Shown: positions 1-6,158, counted from the stretch's first letter. The stretch: DNA of 7,876 nucleotides from JAZUOT01 sp045604805 (GCA_045604805.1 JAZUOT010000012.1:1-7876); one strand, 5' to 3'. Notes: generated by a model from the sequence alone, not told the origin. Made by a program: numbers and translations.

Positions 1-564
1 CGTAAAGAATTAAAAAATGATGAAAAAACATATATCAATGCATTAAGAGAATTGATTGGCATAGATTTAATCAAAGCTAAAGAATTTAACTGCCCGATGG
101 AGAAGTTTCTAGCTAACCCAGGACGGTATGTAAAGTATATAGAAGGTGAAAAATCATCTATACGGTTTGAATGTACTAAGGAGTTTAGCTGCTTATACTC
201 AGAAAATGCTACATATTTAACCCCAGAACAATTTGTAAATGCACTTGCGTTGGGAATTTTCTGCTATTTGCTTGATCAAGGGTTAAAGTTTACGGAAAAT
301 TTAAAGCAAAAATTTACAAATCGATGCATCGTTGGAAACATAGAGAAATTATATGAAATATGGAACGAGTTGCAGCTGGAGCAGTCGCCTATGTTGGAAT
401 GTCCATTTTCGCAGCAGCCGGAACAAATAACAGAAACACCTGGACACATGGGTACAGCAAACTCTGGCAAAGATAGTTCTGATAGCTATATTGACCCACT
501 TGAACGAGACCCCTTTGAACAAGACCTATTAAGCCCACAACATGTTACTTACTTTTTCGACTGA
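1..564 (+). CDS. Unrecognised protein, C-terminal 187 residues (5' end outside window)
   Basis: The reading frame is open from base 1 without a stop, so the gene begins upstream. The first possible start in the window, a TTG at 52, has no ribosome binding site and is probably an internal leucine. I do not recognise the family. The first ~120 visible residues look folded: mixed charged/hydrophobic sequence with a helical stretch around LTPEQFVNALALGIFCYLL and several cysteines. The last ~65 residues are Gln/Pro/Ser/Thr/Gly-rich and acidic, ending in HVTYFFD, and look disordered. No signal peptide or convincing membrane helix is visible in this part, although the hydrophobic ALALGIFCYLL segment could be buried in a fold. 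It ends 58 bases before a strong bidirectional terminator and is convergent with the nucleotidase operon. That it is coding is likely; its function is unknown. Confidence 0.72.
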   Translation, partial: RKELKNDEKTYINALRELIGIDLIKAKEFNCPMEKFLANPGRYVKYIEGEKSSIRFECTKEFSCLYSENATYLTPEQFVNALALGIFCYLLDQGLKFTENLKQKFTNRCIVGNIEKLYEIWNELQLEQSPMLECPFSQQPEQITETPGHMGTANSGKDSSDSYIDPLERDPFEQDLLSPQHVTYFFD

Positions 565-621
565 TGATTTGAGCTGAAAAACTTATTTGCTTTTCCTAAT
601 GGATGAATTAGCTGTTTTGTC

Positions 622-659
622 AAAAACGAGAACTGGCCACAGGCCATGTTCTCGTTTTT
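622..659. terminator. Bidirectional rho-independent terminator between convergent genes
   Basis: A 12-bp outer stem (622-633 with 648-659) carries a 5-bp inner stem TGGCC/GGCCA with a 3-base loop and one bulged base. The outer stem begins with five A and ends with five T, so each strand reads hairpin plus U-run. It lies between the + strand gene ending at 564 and the minus-strand gene ending at 800 and can serve both. The 140 bases between it and the minus-strand stop contain no further gene that I can see. Confidence 0.88.
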
Positions 660-799
660 ATTTGCAAGAGCTATGTTCTATATCCCTTAAAGTACAGGTT
701 GCTTAGAAGAAGTTTTGAGCTTCAAAAAAACACAGCTATCACACAGTTTCTAACAGAAATTAACTTTCATTTTGTTGGGTGTGGCATTATATCATATTT

Positions 800-1675
800 T
801 CACTGCCTATAGGCCCTTAGTTCCCTGTTTTTTATATTTTTAGAGTAAAAGTAGTTTATTTCAGCACCAATAAAAATTATATAAACACAGAAGTAAAGCC
901 ATAGTAGAGCTATTATCACACCAGATAAACTGCCGTATATATACGAAAATCTAGTCATATAGTTTATATAAATAGAAAATACATACGAAATAAACATCCA
1001 AGCTATAGTAGAAAATATTGCCCCCGGTAAAGTATATTTTGTGAGTATTTTCTGGCTTGGAAGAAATTTATACATACATATAAACACAACAAAAAAAACA
1101 ACAATTCCTAAAATAGCCCTTATGTTAATTATATTATCTACTGTTTGATAAATCATAGAATTAGGCAACCAGCTTGTAATAAGTTCATACAATTGCCTCC
1201 CAAAAACAAACACTACTATGCTCAACAAAAGCATAAGCATAAACACGATAGTATATATTATTGCAAAAAAGCGCACAACAAAATAATTTCTCGTTTCCTT
1301 GATCTTATATATATTGTTCAGACAAGTTATTATAGCGCTTATACCTTTCGAAGCGGACCACAATAATGCTATTAATGAAACCGACAACACCGTACCTGTC
1401 CTGCTGTATATGTCATGCAAAACTGATGTAAGCATATTTATAAATTCTGCCGGCACAAGTGACGATAACATCTGCAAAAAAATATCATTACTTTCTAAAT
1501 GTAAATATTGAGTTAAGGTGATAAAGATAATCAAAAATGGAAAAAATGATATTAGTAGAAAAAATGTAGTTTGAGCAGAAAAAGCAGAAATATAATCTCT
1601 GCCCAACTTTTTCACAAATGAATTAGAGAAAAATTTTATTACATCTATAAATTTTTTTTTTATGTCTGCTCCCAT
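800..1675 (-). CDS. YihY/BrkB (UPF0761) family inner-membrane protein
   Basis: This 291-residue polytopic membrane protein has about six helices (roughly 37-58, 94-113, 133-158, 183-203, 216-238 and 246-270). Family hallmarks seen are A-x-T-x-F-x-L-x-x-S-F-F-P near residue 35-46, LLWSASKGISAI..LNNIY at 104-123, PGA at 217-219, and IYGSLSGVIIALLWLY...GAEINY at 246-274. Length is normal. The family was once misnamed ribonuclease BN and has no settled biochemical role; membrane transport or envelope functions have been proposed. The ATG at 1675 has AGAGGTAA about 8 bases upstream, inside the preceding gene, and the two genes overlap by 16 bases. They are therefore probably translated from one mRNA, and transcription likely ends at the 622-659 terminator. 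Confidence 0.9.
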   Translation of the reverse strand: MGADIKKKFIDVIKFFSNSFVKKLGRDYISAFSAQTTFFLLISFFPFLIIFITLTQYLHLESNDIFLQMLSSLVPAEFINMLTSVLHDIYSRTGTVLSVSLIALLWSASKGISAIITCLNNIYKIKETRNYFVVRFFAIIYTIVFMLMLLLSIVVFVFGRQLYELITSWLPNSMIYQTVDNIINIRAILGIVVFFVVFICMYKFLPSQKILTKYTLPGAIFSTIAWMFISYVFSIYINYMTRFSYIYGSLSGVIIALLWLYFCVYIIFIGAEINYFYSKNIKNRELRAYRQ

Positions 1676-3618
1676 CTACCGTTTACCTCTGAATTAAATT
1701 TTCCAAATAGAAATTTTAATAAGCGAATAAGATAAAATAAAAGTAATACTAGAATACATAAAATTAATAAGACAATAATAATTACAGTGAGAGTGATTTT
1801 ATTTGGATTTTTTATAAGTTCAAATAAATTTTTGCTGTCTACGTTTGTTTTTAGAGCATGAAGTTTAGAGTAATATTCCGGTATTGTCGGCAAAGAATCA
1901 ACTTTTTCAAAAGATTTCAAATAGTCTGCCAAGGCTTGCCATTCCTTATATTCTTTTCCGTTTTTGTATATCACCTGTTCTGTAAACTTGGAGTCTTCTA
2001 TTTCTTTCCCATTTTCGTCTAGTATAGGAATATTTAAAAGACCGTAGGAAGCAGTTTTTACACTTTTTAACATCTGTGCAGAATACCAGCCGACAACTAC
2101 GCTGTAAAGCTTATCATCGTCCACATCGGATAAACTTCCGTCAGAGTTGACCAGTTTTACGCTAGTTACTTTGTCCATAAACATTCTATTAGGATTATAG
2201 CTGTATGCTAGACCAGAAATATACAGCCTTGCTTCCTTCATTAAATTCGATACTGATGCATCTATCTCACAAATAGAATCTAAATCTTCTCCCCTAACGT
2301 ATGCTTTGACTAAAGGATAGCACTGAGTCCCGTCAAGTCCAATACCCAAGGAATTTACAGCAAAAACATCAGAAAGAGCTATATCACCTTTAACGAAAGA
2401 AGCTCTTGTTGTTCCAGAAGGTATTATAGATATATCAGCATGATCTCCTACATTGCTCAAAGCATAACGATAACTATCTGCAATTAAATTTCCTAAACTA
2501 TCCTCCGATATAGTTTGAGCAAAATCTTGAATATTAGTGAAATTATAGGGTGAATAGGCTAGGATTTCGTCAAAAGTATAGCCATAAGTATCCAAATACT
2601 CGCTTTGCACCAAATCTTTAAATCTATCTATCTTGGTGCTTATAGCCTTATCCGGAGTTACAGAAGCATCTATTGGAGTCAAGTTATAATCTATAAAGTC
2701 CCAACGTCCGCTTTCATTTTGAACTAAATCAATTTCCCCCAAATTTCTGCAATAAGCGCCACATCCGACTATATAAGTGTTCCCGTAAACTATAGGTTCA
2801 GTCAAAGTAGTATGAGTATGCCCGCTGACTATTACATCTATCTCAGGTACTTCTTTTGCTAATATTTCATCCTCTGATTTTTCCACTTTTTCAGAAGTGC
2901 CAGAATGTGAGAGGCATATTATCATGTCAGCATCTGATTCCTGTTTTATTTTGTTTACGATCTGTCTAGCTGTATCAATGTTGTCTTTGAAAGAAATACC
3001 TTCCGTAACTATATCTTTATTGGCATCTTCACCTAAAAGTCCAAATACAGCAATATTGATATTTGATTTTTGTATTACAGTGTATTCCTTTACGCCGTAG
3101 TTTTTCATTGACTCTTTAAGAACTATCTGTTGCTGTGTAAACCCACCTGATTCATTTGATTCTATATCCATATTTGACATTACAAACTCTGGTAAAATAT
3201 CAGCGCTGTTTTTTGCAGAATTAAGCATAGATGAAAAGCCGTCTATATTGAAATCAAACTCGTGATTTCCCTGAGTTGTTACGTCTACTCCCATTTCCCC
3301 CAAAAGTCTAAGTTCTGCAGCTTGTGTCGAAAAAATAGTCTGAAACAAAGAGCCGGCTGTAAAGTCTCCACCGTCTACTATTATACTGTTCTGGCTTTTT
3401 GATTTTGCTTTCTTAATAGCAGTTGCTAGCCGTGCATAACCACCATATTCTATGATATTTCCATTTTCGTCATGTTCTTTTGTGGGTAAAACATGAGAAT
3501 GTGTATCATGTGTAAATATAACACTAATACTCTCTTTGCTATTATTCTCAGCAAATACAAAAATAACTGATAAAATAGTTACCAGTAATAAGCCTAAACA
3601 AATCAACATATTTTTCAT
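1660..3618 (-). CDS. Membrane-anchored bifunctional metallophosphatase / 5'-nucleotidase
   Basis: The 652-residue protein has, in order: a signal peptide or N-terminal helix (MKNMLICLGL... to about residue 23, VFA-EN), a calcineurin-like metallophosphatase domain (~31-290), a 5'-nucleotidase C-terminal domain (~345-565) and a C-terminal transmembrane helix (~609-634) with a basic cytoplasmic tail. Metal-ligand motifs are all present: D38-x-H40, GGD at 83-85, GNHE at 117-120, SHSG at 237-240 and GHTH at 266-269. The C-terminal domain shows GNLIADSYRYA (376-386) and SGTTRASFVKGDI (401-413). Family members hydrolyse extracellular nucleoside 5'-phosphates (or related phosphoesters) for phosphate and nucleoside salvage; the exact substrate cannot be read here. 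The ATG at 3618 is preferred over further upstream starts (TTG or ATG up to 3675) because AGGA lies 5 bases upstream and the signal peptide starts there. No LPxTG motif is present; anchoring is by the terminal helix. Confidence 0.93.
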   Translation of the reverse strand: MKNMLICLGLLLVTILSVIFVFAENNSKESISVIFTHDTHSHVLPTKEHDENGNIIEYGGYARLATAIKKAKSKSQNSIIVDGGDFTAGSLFQTIFSTQAAELRLLGEMGVDVTTQGNHEFDFNIDGFSSMLNSAKNSADILPEFVMSNMDIESNESGGFTQQQIVLKESMKNYGVKEYTVIQKSNINIAVFGLLGEDANKDIVTEGISFKDNIDTARQIVNKIKQESDADMIICLSHSGTSEKVEKSEDEILAKEVPEIDVIVSGHTHTTLTEPIVYGNTYIVGCGAYCRNLGEIDLVQNESGRWDFIDYNLTPIDASVTPDKAISTKIDRFKDLVQSEYLDTYGYTFDEILAYSPYNFTNIQDFAQTISEDSLGNLIADSYRYALSNVGDHADISIIPSGTTRASFVKGDIALSDVFAVNSLGIGLDGTQCYPLVKAYVRGEDLDSICEIDASVSNLMKEARLYISGLAYSYNPNRMFMDKVTSVKLVNSDGSLSDVDDDKLYSVVVGWYSAQMLKSVKTASYGLLNIPILDENGKEIEDSKFTEQVIYKNGKEYKEWQALADYLKSFEKVDSLPTIPEYYSKLHALKTNVDSKNLFELIKNPNKITLTVIIIVLLILCILVLLLFYLIRLLKFLFGKFNSEVNGRWEQT

Positions 3619-3678
3619 ACTATTCCTATACAACTCCATTTCCAAGTAAGTATGAATAGCAGAATAACATACCATATC

Positions 3679-3684
3679 ATTTTA
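3679..3684 (-). promoter_or_regulatory. Candidate extended -10 promoter for the nucleotidase-yihY operon
   Basis: On the minus strand TAAAAT is preceded by TGT (an extended -10, TGnTAAAAT), with no good -35 box. The expected start would leave a leader of about 50 bases before the ATG at 3618. The sequence match is modest, so this is only a plausible placement. Confidence 0.35.
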
Positions 3685-3734
3685 ACACAACTACTGCAGA
3701 TGGTATCACTTATATATACTTATCAAACCTTACC

Positions 3735-3740
3735 TATAAT
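3735..3740 (+). promoter_or_regulatory. Candidate -10 box for the small 3788 gene
   Basis: A perfect TATAAT lies about 50 bases before the proposed TTG start, in the divergent region shared with the nucleotidase gene. The -35 position (around 3712) reads ATATAT and is poor, so either an activator or another sigma factor may be used, or the match is fortuitous in A+T-rich DNA. Confidence 0.35.
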
Positions 3741-3787
3741 TTTTTGCAACATATGTGCGCAAAATAAGCTCTGGGGAAGTGATAAAA

Positions 3788-3955
3788 TTGAAAAACAGCT
3801 CTGATAGCAAATATAGAAGCTATAAATACAAACCGGACAAATATATCAACCCTGCAATATACCCTAATACTAGGTATCCAAAATCTAAAAGCCCTAAACC
3901 AGATGACGACAATGTAGAAAGAGCTAGGGAATGGGTAGAATTTACTAAGTTATAA
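3788..3955 (+). CDS. Small charged protein, 55 residues, possibly spore-associated (DUF3787-like tail)
   Basis: The start chosen is TTG at 3788, because GGGGAAGTGAT (3773-3783), a near match to the full anti-Shine-Dalgarno complement, sits directly upstream. A GTG at 3755 would add 11 residues but has no binding site. The product is basic and tyrosine-rich at the N-terminus (KYRSYKYKPDKY), then carries INPAIYPNTRYPKSKSPKPDDD, and ends in VERAREWVEFTKL. The last part resembles, from memory, the conserved tail of small Clostridia proteins classed as DUF3787 (some described as spore-surface proteins), where an acidic Pro-containing segment leads into a ..V..AKEWVD.. motif. That assignment is a guess based on a short motif. 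It is a single gene, divergent from the nucleotidase operon, with no clear terminator; only a weak A+T hairpin follows the stop. Confidence 0.62.
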   Translation: MKNSSDSKYRSYKYKPDKYINPAIYPNTRYPKSKSPKPDDDNVERAREWVEFTKL

Positions 3956-4139
3956 AATCAATTAAATAGCATTTATTTTAATTTTGCCCTCATATCATCG
4001 TATATGTCTTTGGTGTATAAAGAAGTGTAGTTTCAAATGTCTTAAAATCATAGAAATAGCTTTGATTCATCTGACAGCATACACATCACAGCTGATATGG
4101 GGGGGATAGTGTTTTGCTTTTCTATTGAGGATCTGAAAA
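3956..4139. other. Intergenic A+T-rich stretch with no gene seen
   Basis: Between the small 3788 gene and the intron remnant I see no reading frame with a ribosome binding site, no RNA gene and no strong hairpin. A run of seven G at 4099-4105 is the only compositional oddity. I looked here on the minus strand for the missing intron domains V and VI and found nothing resembling the conserved AGC...GTACGGTTC helix. Confidence 0.5.
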
Positions 4140-4402
4140 ACAGTGATAAATGCTGTTTTACCTGGTTCTACCTGCCTGATTTACGCTCATTGGTTACAGT
4201 TTCCTTTTGGACCTCACTGCCTGGAACTAGCTTATCTGCCATTCACGCCTCATATCAGGTTTCTGTTTGTCAGGCTACGATTTTACTATCCCTTCTTCTC
4301 GCGCACACCTCACGGTGTAAACCTTGGAGTCGCTTTGTGGGTTCATCGGTAACTATACCACTTGTGGACTTTCTCCACAGACTGACGGCATGCCCGTCAT
4401 AC
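4140..4402 (-). mobile_element. Group IIC intron, 5' fragment (domain I and start of domain II), no ORF
   Basis: Reading the minus strand from 4402, the segment starts GTATG and runs collinear with the 5' part of the Oceanobacillus iheyensis group IIC intron as I remember it. Shared blocks in the same order are the G-T-purine-T-G 5' end, GGCATG, CAGTCT, AGTCC, ATATGAGGC, GAG-GTAAAT, GCAG and GCATT. Local hairpins fit: GACGG/CCGTC, TGTGGA/TCCACA, and ACACC/GGTGT. Similarity fades near 4140, in what would be domain II. Domains III-VI and the intron-encoded reverse transcriptase are absent, so splicing and mobility are not possible from this copy. Insertion directly after a terminator stem, in the U-tract, is the known target preference of class C introns, and the orientation here matches. 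The 3' boundary is approximate. Confidence 0.72.
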
Positions 4403-4439
4403 AAAAAACCTGAAGTAGGACAAACCATACTTCAGGTTT
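4403..4439 (-). terminator. Rho-independent terminator of the tRNA gene, U-tract cut by the intron
   Basis: On the minus strand a perfect 12-bp stem AAACCTGAAGTA/TACTTCAGGTTT (arms 4428-4439 and 4406-4417) with a 10-base loop is followed by three more T (4405-4403) and then the intron's GTATG. It lies 5 bases after the encoded CCA of the tRNA. The short remaining U-tract is what a class C intron insertion into a longer U-run would leave. Confidence 0.85.
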
Positions 4440-4444
4440 ACAAT

Positions 4445-4522
4445 TGGTGGGCCATCAGGGACTCGAACCCCGGACCAACCGGTTATGAGCCGGTTGCTCT
4501 AGACCAACTGAGCTAATGGCCC
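4445..4522 (-). tRNA. tRNA with anticodon CAT, probably tRNA-Ile2 (AUA, lysidine) rather than elongator Met
   Basis: The full cloverleaf is visible: acceptor GGGCCAT/ATGGCCC, D stem GCTC/GAGC with a 10-base loop containing GG, anticodon stem ACCGG/CCGGT with loop CTCATAA, T stem CGGGG/CCCTG with TTCGAGT loop, discriminator A, and an encoded CCA (4447-4445). The anticodon CAT is at 4487-4485. G1 pairs with C72, so it is not the initiator. C4-G69 and C5-G68 are the acceptor pairs associated with recognition by the lysidine synthetase TilS in E. coli, and Bacillus tRNA-Ile2 also has CC there, whereas the Bacillus elongator Met tRNA as I recall it does not. This favours Ile2; automatic annotation would probably say Met. 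Confidence 0.95.
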
Positions 4523-4533
4523 TCAACGCGTCT

Positions 4534-4562
4534 ATCATAACACAATAAAATTACAATTTCAA
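4534..4562 (-). promoter_or_regulatory. Sigma-A type promoter of the tRNA gene
   Basis: The minus strand reads TTGAAA (4562-4557), a 17-base spacer, then TATGAT (4539-4534). The predicted start is about 5 bases before the mature tRNA 5' end at 4522, so the tRNA gene has its own unit, independent of the ribosomal operon upstream. Confidence 0.8.
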
Positions 4563-4566
4563 GTGC

Positions 4567-4609
4567 TTCGATCAGTTTCCTATAAAAAGCCTATAGGAAA
4601 CTAATCGAA
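4567..4609 (-). terminator. Long inverted repeat after rpsR, terminator-like but without a U-tract
   Basis: Arms 4567-4584 and 4592-4609 pair over 18 positions with one mismatch (4573/4603) around a 7-base loop. It starts 8 bases after the rpsR stop on the minus strand, where a terminator is expected, but the sequence after the stem (GCACTTG) has no U-run and instead leads into the tRNA -35 box. It may stop transcription weakly, protect the mRNA 3' end, or allow some read-through into the tRNA. Confidence 0.5.
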
Positions 4610-4616
4610 AACAAAA

Positions 4617-4859
4617 CTAATCAGCACTATATGGAATCAAAGCCAAGTGTCGAGCGCGTTTTATGGCTATCGTCAATTTTCTCTGATGCTGTGCACAAGT
4701 CCCTGTCATTCTGTGCGGAAGTATCTTTCCTTTTTCAGATACGAAACGCTTTAATTTTGCAACATCTTTATAGTCTATATTTTCAATCTTGTCTACACAA
4801 AAACTACAAACTTTTCTACGACTTCTGCCATTACGACGAAAATTAGGTTTATCAGCCAC
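4617..4859 (-). CDS. rpsR: 30S ribosomal protein bS18
   Basis: This 80-residue protein matches bS18 throughout: a basic N-terminus (RRNGRSRRK), then DYKDVAKLKRFVSEKGKILP, TGTCAQHQRKLTIAIKRARHLALIPY. In the 30S platform it pairs with bS6 on 16S rRNA. Cys18, Cys21, Cys55 and His58 could form a zinc site as in cysteine-containing bS18 versions. Residue 49 is His in LPHRMTGT where an Arg is usual. The start is GTG at 4859, with AAGGCGGG upstream; the gap to ssb is 27 bases. It is the last gene of the rpsF-ssb-rpsR operon. Confidence 0.97.
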   Translation of the reverse strand: MADKPNFRRNGRSRRKVCSFCVDKIENIDYKDVAKLKRFVSEKGKILPHRMTGTCAQHQRKLTIAIKRARHLALIPYSAD

Positions 4860-4886
4860 TTAAAATTTCCCGCCTTTCTTTATAAT

Positions 4887-5330
4887 CTAAAATGGAAGAT
4901 CATCAGAATCAATTTCCTCGAAATCTTGCGTGTTGCCACTGCTATAAGCAGCCTGAGTCTCAGAAAACTCAGTACGTTTTTCAAATTCCGAATTATGTCT
5001 ATTAGAATCACGTTTAGATTCAGCAAAATGAACGTTAGAAGCAACTATTTCAAAAGCCCTTCTATTATTTCCTTGCTTATCTTGGTAATTTCTAGTATGA
5101 ATTTCCCCATCAACAGCAACAAGCTGCCCTTTGCTAAAATAGCGAGTAACAAACTCTGCCGTCGAACGCCATGCCACAACATCAATAAAATCAGTCTGAC
5201 GTTCTGTTCCAGCTTTAGCATAAGAACGATTAACAGCCAAAGTAAAAGTTGTTACCGGAACATTGCCAGGGGTATAGCGAAGCTCTGGATCTGCAGTTAA
5301 CCTTCCCATCAATACAGCAACATTTAACAT
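4887..5330 (-). CDS. ssb: Single-stranded DNA-binding protein
   Basis: The 147-residue product has an N-terminal OB fold (1-~103: MLNVAVLMGRLTADPELRYT, DFIDVVAWRSTAEF with Trp54, and GQLVAVDGEIHTRNYQD), a polar flexible linker (~104-138) and the acidic partner-binding tail ending DSDDLPF. It coats single-stranded DNA as a tetramer in replication, repair and recombination and recruits partners through the tail. The ATG at 5330 is preferred over the in-frame TTG at 5336, since AAGGGTG (5345-5339) is 8 bases from the ATG and too close to the TTG. It sits 16 bases after rpsF, in the classical Firmicutes position between the bS6 and bS18 genes. Confidence 0.97.
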   Translation of the reverse strand: MLNVAVLMGRLTADPELRYTPGNVPVTTFTLAVNRSYAKAGTERQTDFIDVVAWRSTAEFVTRYFSKGQLVAVDGEIHTRNYQDKQGNNRRAFEIVASNVHFAESKRDSNRHNSEFEKRTEFSETQAAYSSGNTQDFEEIDSDDLPF

Positions 5331-5346
5331 AAACAATACACCCTTG

Positions 5347-5643
5347 TTAGTTTTCGTCCTTTACGACCAAGAAACGAAGTATTCCATCAGTAATTTTTAA
5401 AATTCTCTCAAACTCAGCCGGAAATGCCGATGAAGCACTAAAGTTGAACAACACATAGTAACCCTCGGATTCTTTGTTGATCTTATAAGCAAGTTGCTTT
5501 TTCCCCCACTGATCTACCCTTTTCAGAGTACCGTTCTTTTCTATAAGTTCCTTGAGCTTGTCTATGATTTCACTTATTTTTTCCTCGCCAAGAGTCAATG
5601 AAAAAACAACAACACTTTCATAAGAGTTATTCTTATTTTCCAT
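5347..5643 (-). CDS. rpsF: 30S ribosomal protein bS6
   Basis: This 98-residue protein has the bS6 ferredoxin-like pattern: YESVVVFSLTLGEEKISEIIDKLKELIEKNG, then VDQWGKKQLAYKINKESEGYYVLFNF, and ILRFLVVKDEN at the end. Length is normal, with no C-terminal glutamate tail. It binds bS18 in the platform of the small subunit, and the bS6-bS18 pair is known to bind the operon's own leader in several bacteria. The ATG at 5643 has a perfect AAGGAGGTG (5659-5651) 7 bases upstream. It is the first gene of the operon. Confidence 0.97.
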   Translation of the reverse strand: MENKNNSYESVVVFSLTLGEEKISEIIDKLKELIEKNGTLKRVDQWGKKQLAYKINKESEGYYVLFNFSASSAFPAEFERILKITDGILRFLVVKDEN

Positions 5644-5669
5644 CTTCTACACCTCCTTATGGTCTAATG

Positions 5670-5726
5670 GCCCTTAGTCTAAAAACTAAGAACAAGGAAT
5701 AATGCACTATGGATATCCACAGCACA
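5670..5726 (-). promoter_or_regulatory. Structured rpsF leader, candidate S6:S18 autoregulatory element
   Basis: The ~85-base leader between promoter and rpsF can form two hairpins on the minus strand: a 10-bp one at 5703-5726 (arms CCATAGTGCA and TGTGCTGTGG with an ATAT loop, three G-U pairs) and a 9-bp one at 5670-5693 (6-base loop). Leaders at this place in other bacteria bind the bS6-bS18 complex and carry a CCG bulge; I do not see an obvious CCG here, so the assignment rests on position and pairing only. Confidence 0.45.
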
Positions 5727-5734
5727 CTTTCTAA

Positions 5735-5764
5735 AGTATACATATCAACTGCAGTTTTTGTCAA
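5735..5764 (-). promoter_or_regulatory. Sigma-A promoter of the rpsF-ssb-rpsR operon
   Basis: The minus strand has a perfect TTGACA (5764-5759), an 18-base spacer and TATACT (5740-5735). It lies just after the rpmE terminator, so the operon is transcribed independently of rpmE. Confidence 0.82.
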
Positions 5765-5800
5765 GTTAGTGAAAACTACAATACTACAAAAAAACATATA

Positions 5801-5834
5801 AAAGCCCTCACCCTACAAACAGTGTGAGAGCTTT
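5801..5834 (-). terminator. Rho-independent terminator of rpmE
   Basis: On the minus strand an 11-bp stem AAAGCTCTCAC/GTGAGGGCTTT (one T-G pair) with a 12-base loop is followed by a T and TATATG. It lies 33 bases after the rpmE stop and before the rpsF promoter. Confidence 0.8.
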
Positions 5835-5866
5835 CTTTAAGCTCAGAACTTCAGCCGTCGATAAAA

Positions 5867-6079
5867 CTATTTAGCAGCCTTGCTTTGATTCAAACGTCTA
5901 TTAAACCTATCTACTCGTCCACCTGTATCTACAAGCTTTTGCTTTCCTGTGTAAAACGGATGGCACTTAGAACAAATTTCCACATGCATATCACCTTTCG
6001 TGGACCTTGTCTTTATCTCGTTACCACAAGCACACACGATCGTTGCTTCTTCATATTCAGGATGAATATTACTTTTCAT
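5867..6079 (-). CDS. rpmE: 50S ribosomal protein bL31, zinc-binding type
   Basis: The 70-residue protein shows MKSNIHPEY at the start and the zinc ribbon Cys16-x-Cys18 with Cys36-S-K-Cys39, followed by HPFYTGKQKLVDTGGRVDRFNRR, which is diagnostic of the zinc-containing (C+) form of bL31. It sits on the central protuberance of the 50S subunit, bridging to the small subunit. The ATG at 6079 is preceded by GAGGTG (6093-6088) about 8 bases upstream. It is monocistronic, between its own promoter and terminator. In Clostridia it is often found away from other ribosomal genes, so its nearness to rpsF here is not a known unit. Confidence 0.97.
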   Translation of the reverse strand: MKSNIHPEYEEATIVCACGNEIKTRSTKGDMHVEICSKCHPFYTGKQKLVDTGGRVDRFNRRLNQSKAAK

Positions 6080-6129
6080 TAGACCCCCACCTCACTACAA
6101 CAAACATTAAAACACCGAATACATCCTTC

Positions 6130-6158
6130 ATTCTAACATTAAAGTTTACATTTTACAA
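6130..6158 (-). promoter_or_regulatory. Promoter of rpmE
   Basis: The minus strand reads TTGTAA (6158-6153), 17 bases, then TAGAAT (6135-6130), leaving a leader of about 45 bases. A short inverted repeat GGTAA-AG-TTACC (6161-6172) lies just upstream of the -35 box and could be an operator, though it is too short to claim one. Confidence 0.65.

Noticed and set aside
276..470. 64-residue minus-strand ORF, cysteine-rich
   Set aside because: Complement of the + strand gene; no ribosome binding site, and the Cys content arises from GCA/ACA codons read in reverse.
3619..3675. Longer N-terminus for the nucleotidase (start at 3675 or 3639)
   Set aside because: No usable ribosome binding site; it would place 19 or 7 polar residues before a typical signal peptide that has its own well-spaced site.
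4081..4139. Degenerate group II intron domain V near AGCTGTGATGTGTATGCTGT
   Set aside because: It can pair only over about four bases and lacks the catalytic AGC triad with matching GTTC strand; better read as unrelated flank.
4097..4516. 139-residue + strand ORF
   Set aside because: It runs antisense through the intron fragment, the terminator and the tRNA gene and has no ribosome binding site; it is a by-product of structured, stop-poor RNA sequence.
4631..5300. Plus-strand ORFs of 71 and 124 residues
   Set aside because: Antisense shadows of rpsR and ssb, with no ribosome binding sites or family features.
5331..5336. TTG start of ssb two codons upstream
   Set aside because: Only about 4 bases from the AAGGG core; the ATG at 5330 has better spacing and matches the usual SSB N-terminus.
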